Of a stretch of DNA of 36,799 nt, positions 17,021 through 26,403 are shown one piece after another. The stretch is taken from assembly GCA_028876335.1 (NCBI GenBank), contig JAGWSG010000119.1:1-36799 (forward strand), written 5' to 3'. This DNA comes from Acidobacteriota bacterium. Lineage in GTDB: Bacteria > Acidobacteriota > Terriglobia > Terriglobales > Acidobacteriaceae. Under the pieces are notes generated by a model that had not been told where the DNA came from, ran no database searches, and saw nothing but the letters and a program-made list of their open reading frames with translations. A program made the position numbers and the translations under genes. The number at the start of each line of letters is the position of its first letter. Position 1 is the first letter of the stretch.

Positions 17021-18526
17021 CTATCTGCGGTCTGGCGGTTCCCAGCTCCATAATGGATTGACTTCGCCATCGGGTCTCGGAGAAGCGCCGGGCGGCGTGG
17101 TGATGTCGCCCTTCCGCTGCTGCAACTTTGCAAATTCCTGCATCACAGGGGCGGGGAAAGTTTTCATCAATTCCTGCAGATCGTTGCTCAGATCCGCAAT
17201 GATTTCTGGATGCAGCTTTGAAACATCGTAGCTTTCGGCCGGATCGATTTCGAGGTCGTACAGTTCCGGATGTCGCAGCCACGCGCTGGAGCGCGCTCCT
17301 GTTGTGCGGTCGTTGATGTACATTTCGCCTTCAATGTTCTGTGCCACACGCAATTTCCATTTGCCTTTGCGGATGCAGTGCAGGTCCATTCCGCGGTTGC
17401 CCATGGCGGAGAAGTACAGCTGAGCTCGGTGATCCCTTGTATGCGTAGTATTGCCGCGCAACAGATCTGAGATGTCCACTCCGTCCAGCGGCTTCTGCGG
17501 CAGCTTCAAGCCGCAAAGAGACACAAGGCTGGGCAGAATATCAAGGCTCGAATACCACTGGTGCACCACGCTGCACGGCGGAATGACTCCTGGCCACTTG
17601 GCGAGGAACGGTACGCGGAACCCGCCTTCAAATGTTGAGGCCTTGCGTCCACGCAGCAGGCCGGGACTGCCCTGGTACCAGGGGCCGTGATCGCTGCTGA
17701 AGCAGATGAGCGTGTCTTCACTAAGGCCTTTGCGCTCCACCGCGCTGATGACTTCACCTGCGCTCCAGTCAATTTCCGCGACAGCGTCGCCGAATTCGCC
17801 AAACGGAGTTTTACCGCGAAATCGTTCTGAAGCTCGTGCGGGATCGTGCGGATAAGAAAATGCGAGATAGAGAAAGAACGGTTTGTCGTCGCGTTCTTCG
17901 ATGTACCTGACTGCTTCTTCGGTGTAGCGAGGAGTGAGTTTAGTGCGGTCGGTGTCCTTTTCGAGAATCTTTGTATCGCGAATGAGCGGCAGCGGGTACA
18001 TGTCATCGCTGTAGGGAACGCCGTAGTAGGAGTCGAAGCCGCGGTTGGTGGGCAGATATTCCGGCTTATCTCCCAGGTGCCACTTGCCGATGGCTTTGGT
18101 GCTGTAACCAGCATCGTGGAAGAGGTTCGACAGCAGCGTTTCATCGAGCGAAGTTCCCGTGGGCGAGTTGGGACCGAATGCGCCTCTTGTATTGCTGCGG
18201 TGGCCGTAGCGTCCTGTGAGCAGCGCTGCGCGCGAGGCCGAGCAGATGGGATGTGCGGAGTTGTAGTGCGTGAGGCGCAGTCCGTCGGCGGCCATGCGGT
18301 CAAGATTGGGTGTCGGCATCATTGAGCCGTAGCTGCCCAGATCGCCATAACCGAGGTCGTCGCAGATCATGTAGATCACGTTGGGCGGGCGCTGCGGATT
18401 GCGCGGCTTGGATGTGAACGAGAGAGTGTTTGGCGCGCCTTCGGATGCGAGGGCGGGTATTGTATTTCCAGCGGCGATTCCGGCGGACATGAGACCAATA
18501 AATTTTCGGCGATCGACGAAGTTCAA
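17021..18526 (-). CDS. Type I sulfatase, Tat-exported
   Basis: 501 aa. A Tat signal [12 protein letters not shown] at residues 5-16. The sulfatase fold opens with [16 protein letters not shown] (metal-binding Asp pair) and continues with the maturation motif [14 protein letters not shown], whose Cys should become formylglycine, then KWHLG and SSDHGPW (metal ligands Asp-His). It would hydrolyse sulfate esters of a glycan or small molecule in the periplasm. The motif is C-x-A-x-R rather than the common C-x-P-x-R. TTG 18526 has GGGAG 6 nt upstream and keeps the Tat motif close to the N-terminus. No formylglycine-generating enzyme is visible in the window. The gene lies 82 nt upstream of tyrS on the same strand; it is not obviously an operon. 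Confidence 0.92.
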   Translation of the reverse strand: MNFVDRRKFIGLMSAGIAAGNTIPALASEGAPNTLSFTSKPRNPQRPPNVIYMICDDLGYGDLGSYGSMMPTPNLDRMAADGLRLTHYNSAHPICSASRAALLTGRYGHRSNTRGAFGPNSPTGTSLDETLLSNLFHDAGYSTKAIGKWHLGDKPEYLPTNRGFDSYYGVPYSDDMYPLPLIRDTKILEKDTDRTKLTPRYTEEAVRYIEERDDKPFFLYLAFSYPHDPARASERFRGKTPFGEFGDAVAEIDWSAGEVISAVERKGLSEDTLICFSSDHGPWYQGSPGLLRGRKASTFEGGFRVPFLAKWPGVIPPCSVVHQWYSSLDILPSLVSLCGLKLPQKPLDGVDISDLLRGNTTHTRDHRAQLYFSAMGNRGMDLHCIRKGKWKLRVAQNIEGEMYINDRTTGARSSAWLRHPELYDLEIDPAESYDVSKLHPEIIADLSNDLQELMKTFPAPVMQEFAKLQQRKGDITTPPGASPRPDGEVNPLWSWEPPDRR

Positions 18527-18611
18527 TAGAGGCTCCCGGATAAGCCTATACCCTCCATTTGCTCAGCGTGCTGAGGGGTAAGCGAACAAATATTAACTAC
18601 TGCATGCCTTG

Positions 18612-21236
18612 CTATTCGGCGCGAAGCGCTTGCACTGGATTCACGTGCGCGGCCTTCCATCCGGGCGCACTTGCAGCCAAAATTGCGGTGAGCACCAGCA
18701 GCAAGGCAGCGCTCACGAGGCTGACGGGATCAATGGGCCGCACGCCGACAAGCATCGCGGTTACAAGGCGCGTCAGCATGAGGCTTGCACCTGCGCCTAT
18801 TGCAATTCCGAGGCAGGCCAGCAGGGACGCGTGTTTGAGAATGCCGGCGAGGATGGTGCCTTTGTTGGCACCGAAGGCCATGCGAATGCCGATCTCAAAT
18901 CCGCGCTGGGCTACCGAGTATTCGATTGTTCCGTAGATACCCAGCATGGCAAGCAATAGGCCCGCACCGGCGAAGGTTACCAGTAGAATCGCACGGAAGC
19001 GCTCTACCGTGATGGAATCGTTCAACATCGCGTCCATTGTTGTGAACTTCATGGCGATTGCGGGGTTGGTCCGCATGACTTTTGCCCGGACCGCGTTGAC
19101 CAGCGACAGAGGTTTCACTTTTGTGCGCAGCACGATGTGAATCTGGTTGGCGTAATACGGATGCTGAGCCATGGGCATATATAAGGTAGGCCCGGGCTGT
19201 TCCGCGGGCGAGTCCTGCCGTACGTCACCCACTACGCCGACCACCGTCATCCACTTGGGCGAGTCGAGGCCACACTGAATTAGCCTGCCGATAGGGTCTG
19301 CATCACCAAAGCTTTGTTTGGCGAGGGATTCACTGATGACGGCGACGAACTGTCCGTCGGCGGTGTCACCTCCATTGAATCCGCGGCCGCGCAGGAGGGG
19401 AATCTCCATCGTGTCGAAGTAGCCGGGACTTGCCACTGTGAAGTTGGCGTACGGCTTGTGCTGCGCGTCCATCGGCAGGCCGCCCTGGGTTTTGTAGTAT
19501 CCGTTCGATCCATACTCACTTGTGGGCAGACCCATCACGCCTGCAGCGCTCACTACGCCCGGCATCTGTCCAAGCTGCGCAAAGAGACCAGAGAACTGCC
19601 TGAGAGCGCGGGTGTAGTCGGTATCGGCATGCGCAGGATTATCCGCGTCGACGACTAGAACCTGTTGCGTCTGATAGCCCATGTTGCGCTTCATCAGTGC
19701 GGTCATGGTGCGCAGCAACATGCCGGCGCCGACGGCGAGAACAAACGTTGCCGCCACCTCTGCAATGACCAGGCCATCGCGCAGCCGACGTGTGCCACGC
19801 TTTTCCATACCGTGCGCCGCATCCTGCTTCATGGCCTCCGCGGCGTTGGCCTTTGCCGCGCGCACCGCAGGCAGAAGGCTCGCAATGAGCGCCGTGCTCA
19901 CTGCGATTGCCAGTGTGAAGGCCAGCACCCAGCCGTTGAGATGAATTTCACTGGCGCGCGGCAGTTCCCTGGGTGCCATGGCCACCAGAATGCGCACGGT
20001 GGGCAGCGCGAGAAGTACGCCCGCCACTGCGCCGAGCAGGGAGACGAGTAAACTCTCCATGACTACGGGCCGAATCACCTGCCACGCGCTTGAACCCAGC
20101 GCTTTGCGGATTGCAATCTCACGCTGCCTCTCCATGGAGCGCACCAGTTGCAGATGTGTCACATTTACGCAGGCAATGAGCAGAATCATAGCCACTGTTG
20201 CCCACAGCAGCAGCAGCGTGGGGCGTGCTTTGCCGGTCAGCGCCTCGGCGAGTGGTATCACCTGCAGTACCTTTGCGCGATTCTCCTGTGGATAGTTATC
20301 CTGCAGCCGCTGCGAGAGGGCGTTAAGTTCGGCCTGCGCGCTTTTTAGCGCTGCGCCTCCGCGCAGCAGCGCTACAGCGTGATAGTTGAAGGCAGTGCGC
20401 GAATTCGATGCGGGGTTGAGGGGCGACGCCTCCCAAATCTGTGTCTCGTCCGGAAAGTTGAATCCAGCCGGCAGCACGCCCACAATCTCTTCGGCGTCGC
20501 TTTCAATGTGGAGCGTCTGGCCCAAAGCTGCCTGCGCACTGCCGAAGTTGTCTCGCGCGAAAGTCTCGCTCACCAGCACCGCGTGGTTTGCCTCTGCGCT
20601 GCTGAAGAGTCTGCCTGCAATTGGCTGCAGGTCGAAGACGCGCGAGAAATTTTCATCCACCCACGTCACATTGGTGTAGGTCGCGTGGTCGCGCAGTTGC
20701 ACGCCTTCATTGCCGCCGTTGTACAGGCTCACCGCCAGCAGGTCGTTTGATTGCGCTCGCACATCCACGGCATCGGGGCCTGTTACGCGCTGCGTTGCAT
20801 GGCCGCTATCCGTCCAGCGAGTATTGAGCAGCACCAACCGGTTTGCATTTGCGTAGGGCAGGGGAGCCAGCAGGACAGATTGAATGACCGTAAAGATTGC
20901 GGCGTTGGCGCCGATGCCGAGGGCGAGGGTCAATACAGCAGTCCAGGTGAACGCGGGGTGCTTGACTAACTGCCGCATTGCAAAACAAAGATCGGCCCAG
21001 GTTGCGCGTACCGTGTTCTCCCAACCGAATGTCCTTACCTGTTCGCGCGCAGCATTCATTGTGCCCATCTCTTTCCGCACGGCTTGCCGTGCCTCTTCGG
21101 CGCTCATGCCGCGTTGGCGCATCGCAGCTTCCGCCTCGGCGAAGTATTGCGCCACTTCGTCGTCCACGTCCTTCGCCCGTTCACTGCTGTGCGCCAGATT
21201 ACGCAAGCCGTATCGAAGTGCATGCCACAGAGCCAT
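18612..21236 (-). CDS. ADOP-type MacB/FtsX permease (acidobacterial duplicated orphan permease)
   Basis: 874 aa. A short N-terminal domain typical of ADOP proteins (ALRYGLRNL, then helix AEEARQAVRKEMG), a second entry TWADLCFAMRQLVKHPAFTWTAVLTLALGIGANAAIF, a large periplasmic MacB_PCD domain, an FtsX helix bundle (about residues 345-470), a second periplasmic domain and a second FtsX bundle ending PVQALRAE. Such duplicated permeases lack an adjacent ATPase gene, hence orphan, and are abundant in Acidobacteria; the substrate is unknown. It follows the PadR gene by three bases, the standard PadR-ADOP pair. The periplasmic part includes conserved WEASPLNP and VVGVVGDVRQ blocks. Confidence 0.94.
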   Translation of the reverse strand: MALWHALRYGLRNLAHSSERAKDVDDEVAQYFAEAEAAMRQRGMSAEEARQAVRKEMGTMNAAREQVRTFGWENTVRATWADLCFAMRQLVKHPAFTWTAVLTLALGIGANAAIFTVIQSVLLAPLPYANANRLVLLNTRWTDSGHATQRVTGPDAVDVRAQSNDLLAVSLYNGGNEGVQLRDHATYTNVTWVDENFSRVFDLQPIAGRLFSSAEANHAVLVSETFARDNFGSAQAALGQTLHIESDAEEIVGVLPAGFNFPDETQIWEASPLNPASNSRTAFNYHAVALLRGGAALKSAQAELNALSQRLQDNYPQENRAKVLQVIPLAEALTGKARPTLLLLWATVAMILLIACVNVTHLQLVRSMERQREIAIRKALGSSAWQVIRPVVMESLLVSLLGAVAGVLLALPTVRILVAMAPRELPRASEIHLNGWVLAFTLAIAVSTALIASLLPAVRAAKANAAEAMKQDAAHGMEKRGTRRLRDGLVIAEVAATFVLAVGAGMLLRTMTALMKRNMGYQTQQVLVVDADNPAHADTDYTRALRQFSGLFAQLGQMPGVVSAAGVMGLPTSEYGSNGYYKTQGGLPMDAQHKPYANFTVASPGYFDTMEIPLLRGRGFNGGDTADGQFVAVISESLAKQSFGDADPIGRLIQCGLDSPKWMTVVGVVGDVRQDSPAEQPGPTLYMPMAQHPYYANQIHIVLRTKVKPLSLVNAVRAKVMRTNPAIAMKFTTMDAMLNDSITVERFRAILLVTFAGAGLLLAMLGIYGTIEYSVAQRGFEIGIRMAFGANKGTILAGILKHASLLACLGIAIGAGASLMLTRLVTAMLVGVRPIDPVSLVSAALLLVLTAILAASAPGWKAAHVNPVQALRAE

Positions 21237-21239
21237 GGC

Positions 21240-21575
21240 CTATCCCTCTGCCTTCATCAGCCGTGCGATGGCGCCCGCGCGGCGTGCCCAATCTTCGCTC
21301 TCCACTTCCAACTGTTTTTTGCCTACGCGGGTCAGCCTGTAAAACTTTGCGCGCCGCGCATTCTCCGTCTGCCGCCACTCGGACTCGATCCATCCGGCGC
21401 GTTCCATGCGCTGCATGGCCGTCAGCAGCGATCCCGGGTTTACCTTGAAGACTCCCCGCGATACCTGTTCCACGCGCCGCCCGATGCCGAACCCGTGCAT
21501 TGGTTCGAGGCTGAGCATCTTCAAGATCAGCATGTCCATTGTTCCCTGAATCACGTCGGTGTTGGCATTGTCCAT
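21240..21575 (-). CDS. PadR-family transcriptional regulator
   Basis: 111 aa. A winged-helix DNA-binding domain with the PadR pattern QGTMDMLILKMLSLEPMHGF, VNPGSLLTAMQRMERAGWIESEW and the wing AKFYRLTRVGKKQLE, and a short C-terminal dimerisation helix. These proteins usually repress the adjacent permease. The ATG at 21575 has no ribosome-binding site; the promoter (21582-21610) places the transcription start almost at the ATG, so the message may be leaderless. Gene and permease form one unit. Confidence 0.93.
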   Translation of the reverse strand: MDNANTDVIQGTMDMLILKMLSLEPMHGFGIGRRVEQVSRGVFKVNPGSLLTAMQRMERAGWIESEWRQTENARRAKFYRLTRVGKKQLEVESEDWARRAGAIARLMKAEG

Positions 21576-21581
21576 AGGCGC

Positions 21582-21614
21582 ACGGTAGACTTATTCATCT
21601 TGATTGTCAAGATG
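21582..21614 (-). promoter_or_regulatory. PadR promoter with palindromic operator
   Basis: Inverted repeat CATCTTGA (21596-21603) - TTG - TCAAGATG (21607-21614), perfect 8-bp arms. It overlaps a -35 TTGACA on the minus strand (21610-21605); 17 nt further is a weak -10 TACCGT (21587-21582). Candidate autorepression site of PadR. Confidence 0.65.
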
Positions 21615-21777
21615 TGATAGTCAATACGAGGCGAACGGCTTGTCGGTTCCATTGGCACGGAAGAAAGGTTCCGCGGGGTCAATTTAGTGGCTTTTTGGGG
21701 GAGCGTGCCATCCCTGAATTCCATCCGTTATTCTGTCTGCGTGGATGTATTTCTTCTGCCGGAGGCCTGAATTCGTA

Positions 21778-23385
21778 ATGTCCGCCTTTTTGCGTAGGTT
21801 TGTTGTTATCGCTGCAGCTCTATTCGTAACGCCTTCGGCAGCGCTGATGTATGCGCAACACGCCACCTCGCCCTCACTTACTGTTTCCACGCGGTGCCTG
21901 ATCTGCCACAACAATCTCACTTCTTCCAAGGGGCAGGACGTTTCGATCGGTAAGCTCTGGTCTGCAAGCCTCATGGCCAATGCCGCGCTGGATCCGTACT
22001 GGCAGGGAAGCGTTCGCCGCGAGACCATCGACCACCCCGCCGCCTCTGCCGCAATTCAGTCCGAGTGTGCGAGCTGCCATATGCCCATCCAGTTCCAGGC
22101 GAACAAGGCTGCGGGCCGCGACACTGAAGTCTTCTCCACGCTGCCATTCAGCGCGCATCACAATGCTGATGCGGAGGACGGCGTAAGCTGTACGGTCTGC
22201 CACCAGGCGCAACCAACGGGTCTGGACACGCCCGCCTCATACAACGGGAACATCTCCTACGCAGCGCCAGCCGGAACGCAGCCTGAGCTGTATGGTCCCT
22301 ATGCCGCCAGCGTGCGCGCACTGGCGATTCACAAAGCTGTAACCGGCCTGCAGACAACGCAGACAACCGAGCTTGGAAAGTCAGGCCTTTGCGGTTCCTG
22401 TCATACGCTTTACACCAACACTCTCGATGCCAACGGAAAGGCGATTGGCAAGTTCCCCGAGCAGATGGTTTATCTAGAGTGGCAGCACAGCAGCTACCAT
22501 GAGAAGCAATCCTGCCAGTCGTGCCATATGCCCGAAGTCGGCGATCCCGCGCCGATTGCAGCGCTCGGCAGCCCGATGCACGACGATGTGCGCATGCACA
22601 CTTTTACCGGCGCCAATTTCTTTATGCAGGCCGTACTGAATGAGCACCGTGACGAACTCTCTGTGACCGCTACACCTGCTGACCTGACCAGGGCCGCGAA
22701 CGATACCCGCGTCTTTCTGCAGTCCAAGGCCGCGGAACTCTCCATTTCCGCGCCGTCTGTCGCATCGGGCAAGCTCACCTTCTCAGTGATGGTTAAGAAC
22801 CTTACCGGCCACAAGCTGCCCACGGCATTTCCGTCGCGGCGCGCGTGGCTGCACGTTACAGTCACAGATGCTTCAGGGAAGGTTGTCTTCGAGTCGGGCA
22901 AGCTGAACGCGAATGGTTCCATCACCGGTAATATGAATGACGCAGATCCGACCAAGTACTCGCCGCACTACGAAACCATCACATCTGAGAACGAGGTCGA
23001 AATTTTCGAGCCAATTCTTGGCGACAAGGACAACCACGTGACAACGGCGCTGCTGACCGCCACGCATTATTTGAAGGACAACCGCATTTTGCCCGCGGGA
23101 TTCGACAAGAAGACTGCGAGCGAGGACATTGCGGTGCGCGGTAAAGCGGCCGAAGACGCGGCGTTTGCCGGTGGCATGGCTACAACGCATTATGCGATTA
23201 AAGCTGCGACTGGCGGTCCGTTCCAGATCAGGGCCGAGCTTATGTATCAGCCCATCGGTTATCGCTGGGCGCAGAACCTCGCGCCGTACAAGGCAGGCGA
23301 GACACAGCGCTTCGTTTCGTATTTCGACAAGGCTGCCGGAAGTTCCGCAATCGATCTGGCGCATGCCGATGCGACGGCGAAATAG
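21778..23385 (+). CDS. Exported five-haem cytochrome c
   Basis: 535 aa. ATG 21778 opens a signal peptide (SAFLRRFVVIAAALFV, cleavage near AQHA). Five CXXCH haem sites start at residues 40 (CLICH), 97 (CASCH), 138 (CTVCH), 205 (CGSCH) and 246 (CQSCH), all in the N-terminal half, with further His (for example SAHHNADAED) as candidate axial ligands. The C-terminal half (about 320-520) has no haem sites and is beta-rich, beginning SVMVKNLTGHKLPTAFPSRR, a block shared by many acidobacterial multihaem proteins. It is probably a periplasmic electron carrier or reductase of cytochrome c554/octahaem-related ancestry. No partner gene adjoins. GGAGG lies 12 nt upstream, a little far. It is divergent from the padR-ADOP unit. 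Confidence 0.88.
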   Translation: MSAFLRRFVVIAAALFVTPSAALMYAQHATSPSLTVSTRCLICHNNLTSSKGQDVSIGKLWSASLMANAALDPYWQGSVRRETIDHPAASAAIQSECASCHMPIQFQANKAAGRDTEVFSTLPFSAHHNADAEDGVSCTVCHQAQPTGLDTPASYNGNISYAAPAGTQPELYGPYAASVRALAIHKAVTGLQTTQTTELGKSGLCGSCHTLYTNTLDANGKAIGKFPEQMVYLEWQHSSYHEKQSCQSCHMPEVGDPAPIAALGSPMHDDVRMHTFTGANFFMQAVLNEHRDELSVTATPADLTRAANDTRVFLQSKAAELSISAPSVASGKLTFSVMVKNLTGHKLPTAFPSRRAWLHVTVTDASGKVVFESGKLNANGSITGNMNDADPTKYSPHYETITSENEVEIFEPILGDKDNHVTTALLTATHYLKDNRILPAGFDKKTASEDIAVRGKAAEDAAFAGGMATTHYAIKAATGGPFQIRAELMYQPIGYRWAQNLAPYKAGETQRFVSYFDKAAGSSAIDLAHADATAK

Positions 23386-23553
23386 ACGGCAAGCGGGACA
23401 CATTCGATGTGAGCTCCATCTTTTTGTTTTGTGAAAGGTGGAGTGTACTCAAAGTCGCAGAAGAAGACGTTTGCCTGAAATTCACAATTCTTTGCTACTT
23501 CCGCTGCATCACAATTCGTTCGTGGCACATCTCATCTCCAAGAGGAGAGATAT

Positions 23554-24579
23554 ATGCCCATCGTCACCGGCCGTTCTATGCAAGTGCCTTCCCCTGGCGC
23601 GCCATTTCAACTTACTCAAAAGGAATTTCCCGAGCCCGGTCCCGGTCATCTGCGGATAAAAGTGCAGGCCTGTGGTGTGTGCCACTCGGACTCGCTTACC
23701 AAAGAAGGCCACTGGCCAGGCATTGAATATCCGCGTGTTCCCGGTCATGAGGTTGCCGGCATTGTTGACGCAGTCGGACCGGATGTTCCGCTGTTCAAAC
23801 CAGGCCAGCGCGTAGGTCTGGGCTGGCACGGCGGACACTGCAACTTCTGTGAGCCGTGCCGCCGCGGAGACTTTGTCCTCTGTGAGAATCAACTCATTTC
23901 CGGCATTAGCTTTGATGGAGGATATGCCGACTACGTAATTGCTCCAGCCAATGCGCTGGCATTGATGCCTGATGAGCTTTCACCTGCTGATGCAGCACCG
24001 CTGCTTTGCGCGGGTATCACTACGTTCAATGCTCTGCGCAACGCGGGTGCGCGTGCAGGTGAAACGGTGGCCATTCTCGGCATCGGCGGCCTGGGGCATC
24101 TTGCAATCCAATACGCTGCCAAGAGCGGCTATCGGACTGTTGCCATTGCGCGCGGTGCAGACAAGGGCCCGCTCGCCAAGCAGCTTGGCGCACATGTGTA
24201 CATCGATTCCACTACGCAGAATCCCGTGGAGGAGTTGCAGAAGATGGGCGGAGCGAAGATCATCCTCGCAACTGTCACCAGTGCCAAGGCGCTGGAGTGG
24301 GTTGTCGACGGACTTGGGCCTGCGGGCAAGTTCCTGCTTGTTGGCGCGCCCGATGGTCCGGTGGTCATCAATCCATTCCCGATGCTTCTTGGCCGCCGTA
24401 CGGTGGCGGGCTGGCCCTCCGGTACGGGCATGGATTCAGAGGATACGCTCAAGTTCTCCGCGCTCACCGGCGTTCGTTCCATGAATGAGGTGTACCCGCT
24501 GGAACAGGCCGAAGAGGCCTACGCCCGCATGATGAGCGGCAAGGCGCGCTTCCGGGTTGTGCTGACCATGGGCAATTGA
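23554..24579 (+). CDS. Zinc-dependent alcohol dehydrogenase
   Basis: 341 aa medium-chain dehydrogenase. Catalytic zinc ligands C43 (GVCHSD), H65 (VPGHE) and C152 (LLCAG); structural zinc by C96, C99, C102, C110 (HCNFCEPCRRGDFVLC). Nucleotide site GIGGLGHLAIQYA fits NAD(P) binding. It belongs to the AdhA/cinnamyl-alcohol group acting on primary alcohols and aldehydes. AGAGGAGAG lies just before ATG 23554. It stands 168 nt after the cytochrome and is followed by a convergent gene, so it is probably a single-gene unit. The exact substrate is not readable. Confidence 0.93.
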   Translation: MPIVTGRSMQVPSPGAPFQLTQKEFPEPGPGHLRIKVQACGVCHSDSLTKEGHWPGIEYPRVPGHEVAGIVDAVGPDVPLFKPGQRVGLGWHGGHCNFCEPCRRGDFVLCENQLISGISFDGGYADYVIAPANALALMPDELSPADAAPLLCAGITTFNALRNAGARAGETVAILGIGGLGHLAIQYAAKSGYRTVAIARGADKGPLAKQLGAHVYIDSTTQNPVEELQKMGGAKIILATVTSAKALEWVVDGLGPAGKFLLVGAPDGPVVINPFPMLLGRRTVAGWPSGTGMDSEDTLKFSALTGVRSMNEVYPLEQAEEAYARMMSGKARFRVVLTMGN

Positions 24580-24677
24580 TCTGGTGAATGCGGGCACGCG
24601 TGACAGAAAAGCAATTGCCAGGCTATCTGAGTGTCATTGAGTGATGAGGGGAAATTGCGTCGCATTGTATCGATGAG

Positions 24678-25970
24678 CTAGAGCGCGATGCGTACGCAAT
24701 TGCGCCCCGCTGCTTTTGCACGGTACAGCGCACGGTCTGCCCTGGCTATTGTGTCGACTCCTGATTCGTCGTCCTTTGTCCATGCGGCAATGCCAATGCT
24801 GGCTGTGGTGGAGAACTTGATTTCTCCACACACGATTTCTTCATTGGCTATGCCAGCCCGCAATTTTTCGCCGACAATTTCAGCTCCTGCTATATCGGTT
24901 TCGGGCAGAATGAACGCGAATTCCTCTCCGCCAAGGCGTCCTACGATGTCGATTGCCCTTAGTTGTCTCCGGCATTTGCTCACGCAAGCCAGCAAGGCCT
25001 GGTCGCCGACAGCGTGCCCATACTGATCATTGATGCGTTTAAAGCGATCCAGATCGAGAATTAATACGCTGAGCGGATGTTTGAATCGGGCCGCTCTTAA
25101 CACTTCCTGCTGAAGAACACTGAGCAGCCCGCGACGATTGAGTATGCCTGTAAGATCGTCCGTATTGACGAGATGATTTAACTCGTCCTGTAGCCGCTTT
25201 CTCTCTTCAACCTCTGCTTGTAATAAGCTCGTCGTCTTCGAGGTTTCCTCAATTTCCTGCGCCAGTGACTTGTTGGCCTCTCTAAGGCTGGCCAACGCTC
25301 GCTCATTTGTAAGGAGATAAAACGATAGGGTGATTCCTATAACGAAGATCAAGTCGAATAAGTAGAATCCATTTTCCATGGGATGACCGGTAAAAAGTGA
25401 ATTCATACTCTTTGTGGCTCCCACTACGCAGGCTCGCGTCAAGGCCATCAGAGAGCCAGAAAGGAAAAATACTGCGGTGAACCTGTAGCTGAATCGACAA
25501 CCCTCAGGTGCTTCCCGCAGAAGCGGCGAAGCTGCCGAGGCCAGAACAATGCACAGGAAAGTGCCGATGATCATGACTCGGACTCTCAAGTCATTGTCAA
25601 TCCAGTAGAAATATGCAATTGCAGTTAGGTATAAGGCGGAAACGGCGTACAGCCATATGCCAATTTGTCTTCTGCCGGTGAAGCGGTGCATTCCCCTAAC
25701 CAGTACCAGCATCGAGCAGCAGAGTAGTAAATTGCCGACCACAACCGGAATCAAATCTCCAATCGTGTCGCGAATGGCCTCAAAGAACAACAGAACGCCA
25801 AGCGAAAACTCAGCAAAGGCGAGTTGGCTGCAGCCAGAGCATAAAGTACGGGCGCGCCTGCCGAAGAGCAGGATGGGAGAAAACGACCCCGCCGTCAATG
25901 CCGCTGCAAGGAGCAAGGTCCGGCCGTCAACCATCCGCAGAAGTTGAAGTGGATCCAGAGTGAACCCCAT
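24678..25970 (-). CDS. Membrane-bound diguanylate cyclase (GGDEF)
   Basis: About 430 aa. The N-terminal half has about six hydrophobic helices (residues 20-215), then a coiled-coil linker (LREANKSLAQEIEETSK onward) and a GGDEF domain from about residue 265, with DDLTGILNRRGL, DLDRFKRINDQYGHAVGDQAL and the active site GGEEF. RAID five residues before GGEEF matches the RxxD product-inhibition site, so the enzyme is probably active and feedback-controlled. It makes cyclic di-GMP in response to a membrane signal. ATG 25970 (GGGGA just upstream) is preferred over TTG 25985. No PAS or EAL domain is present. Confidence 0.92.
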   Translation of the reverse strand: MGFTLDPLQLLRMVDGRTLLLAAALTAGSFSPILLFGRRARTLCSGCSQLAFAEFSLGVLLFFEAIRDTIGDLIPVVVGNLLLCCSMLVLVRGMHRFTGRRQIGIWLYAVSALYLTAIAYFYWIDNDLRVRVMIIGTFLCIVLASAASPLLREAPEGCRFSYRFTAVFFLSGSLMALTRACVVGATKSMNSLFTGHPMENGFYLFDLIFVIGITLSFYLLTNERALASLREANKSLAQEIEETSKTTSLLQAEVEERKRLQDELNHLVNTDDLTGILNRRGLLSVLQQEVLRAARFKHPLSVLILDLDRFKRINDQYGHAVGDQALLACVSKCRRQLRAIDIVGRLGGEEFAFILPETDIAGAEIVGEKLRAGIANEEIVCGEIKFSTTASIGIAAWTKDDESGVDTIARADRALYRAKAAGRNCVRIAL

Positions 25971-26403
25971 TTGGTCCCCGACCAAGTCAGCACCCCATAT
26001 GCAACTTTAATGGACTAATACTTTTGCGCCACCGGCATTTCTATTTTGCTTATGGCCTGATTTTTAGCATACCTCGAACCACTTAAGTCGAGAATGCACC
26101 CCAAGGGCCGCGATTTGGGAAGGCGGTGAAGCCGGCAAGGATGGAGTTTGCTCAGGATTCTGCGGTTCGCGTGGATCGGCTGTCTCCGCCCGGTTAGCAG
26201 ATTTCCTCAGGTTCTTGAGCGCTCGATGTATTCGACATTCCTCAGAGGAGGCCACTCGACTGCGCTCTCTCTCAGGCAAGTTGATCGCAACCAGGCTGTT
26301 ATCTGGGACAAGCGGGACCGCGAGGGTCGCAAAATTCACCCCCGGCCTGTTATGTTCAGGTTGGACTACGCAATGAATCCTCGATTAGGAAACCTCTCCG
26401 GGC
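25971..26403. other. Intergenic region of about 430 bp between divergent genes
   Basis: No convincing gene. Minus-strand frame 26064-26339 and plus-strand frame 26148-26483 lack motifs and starts. The region contains ATTCCTCAG-type words at 26203 and 26236, and a 16-nt word TTCCTCAGGTTCTTGA (26203-26218) repeated exactly at 30418-30433. It must hold the promoters of both the cyclase and the NRAMP gene. Confidence 0.5.

Noticed and set aside
23414..23443. Hairpin CTCCATCTTT / AAAGGTGGAG after the cytochrome gene
   Set aside because: Ten pairs with one G-T, but no U-run follows on the plus strand; too weak to call a terminator.
26064..26339. Minus-strand frame of 91 codons in the cyclase-NRAMP gap
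   Set aside because: No Shine-Dalgarno, no motif, composition Ser/Arg/Pro/Glu-rich; more likely non-coding.
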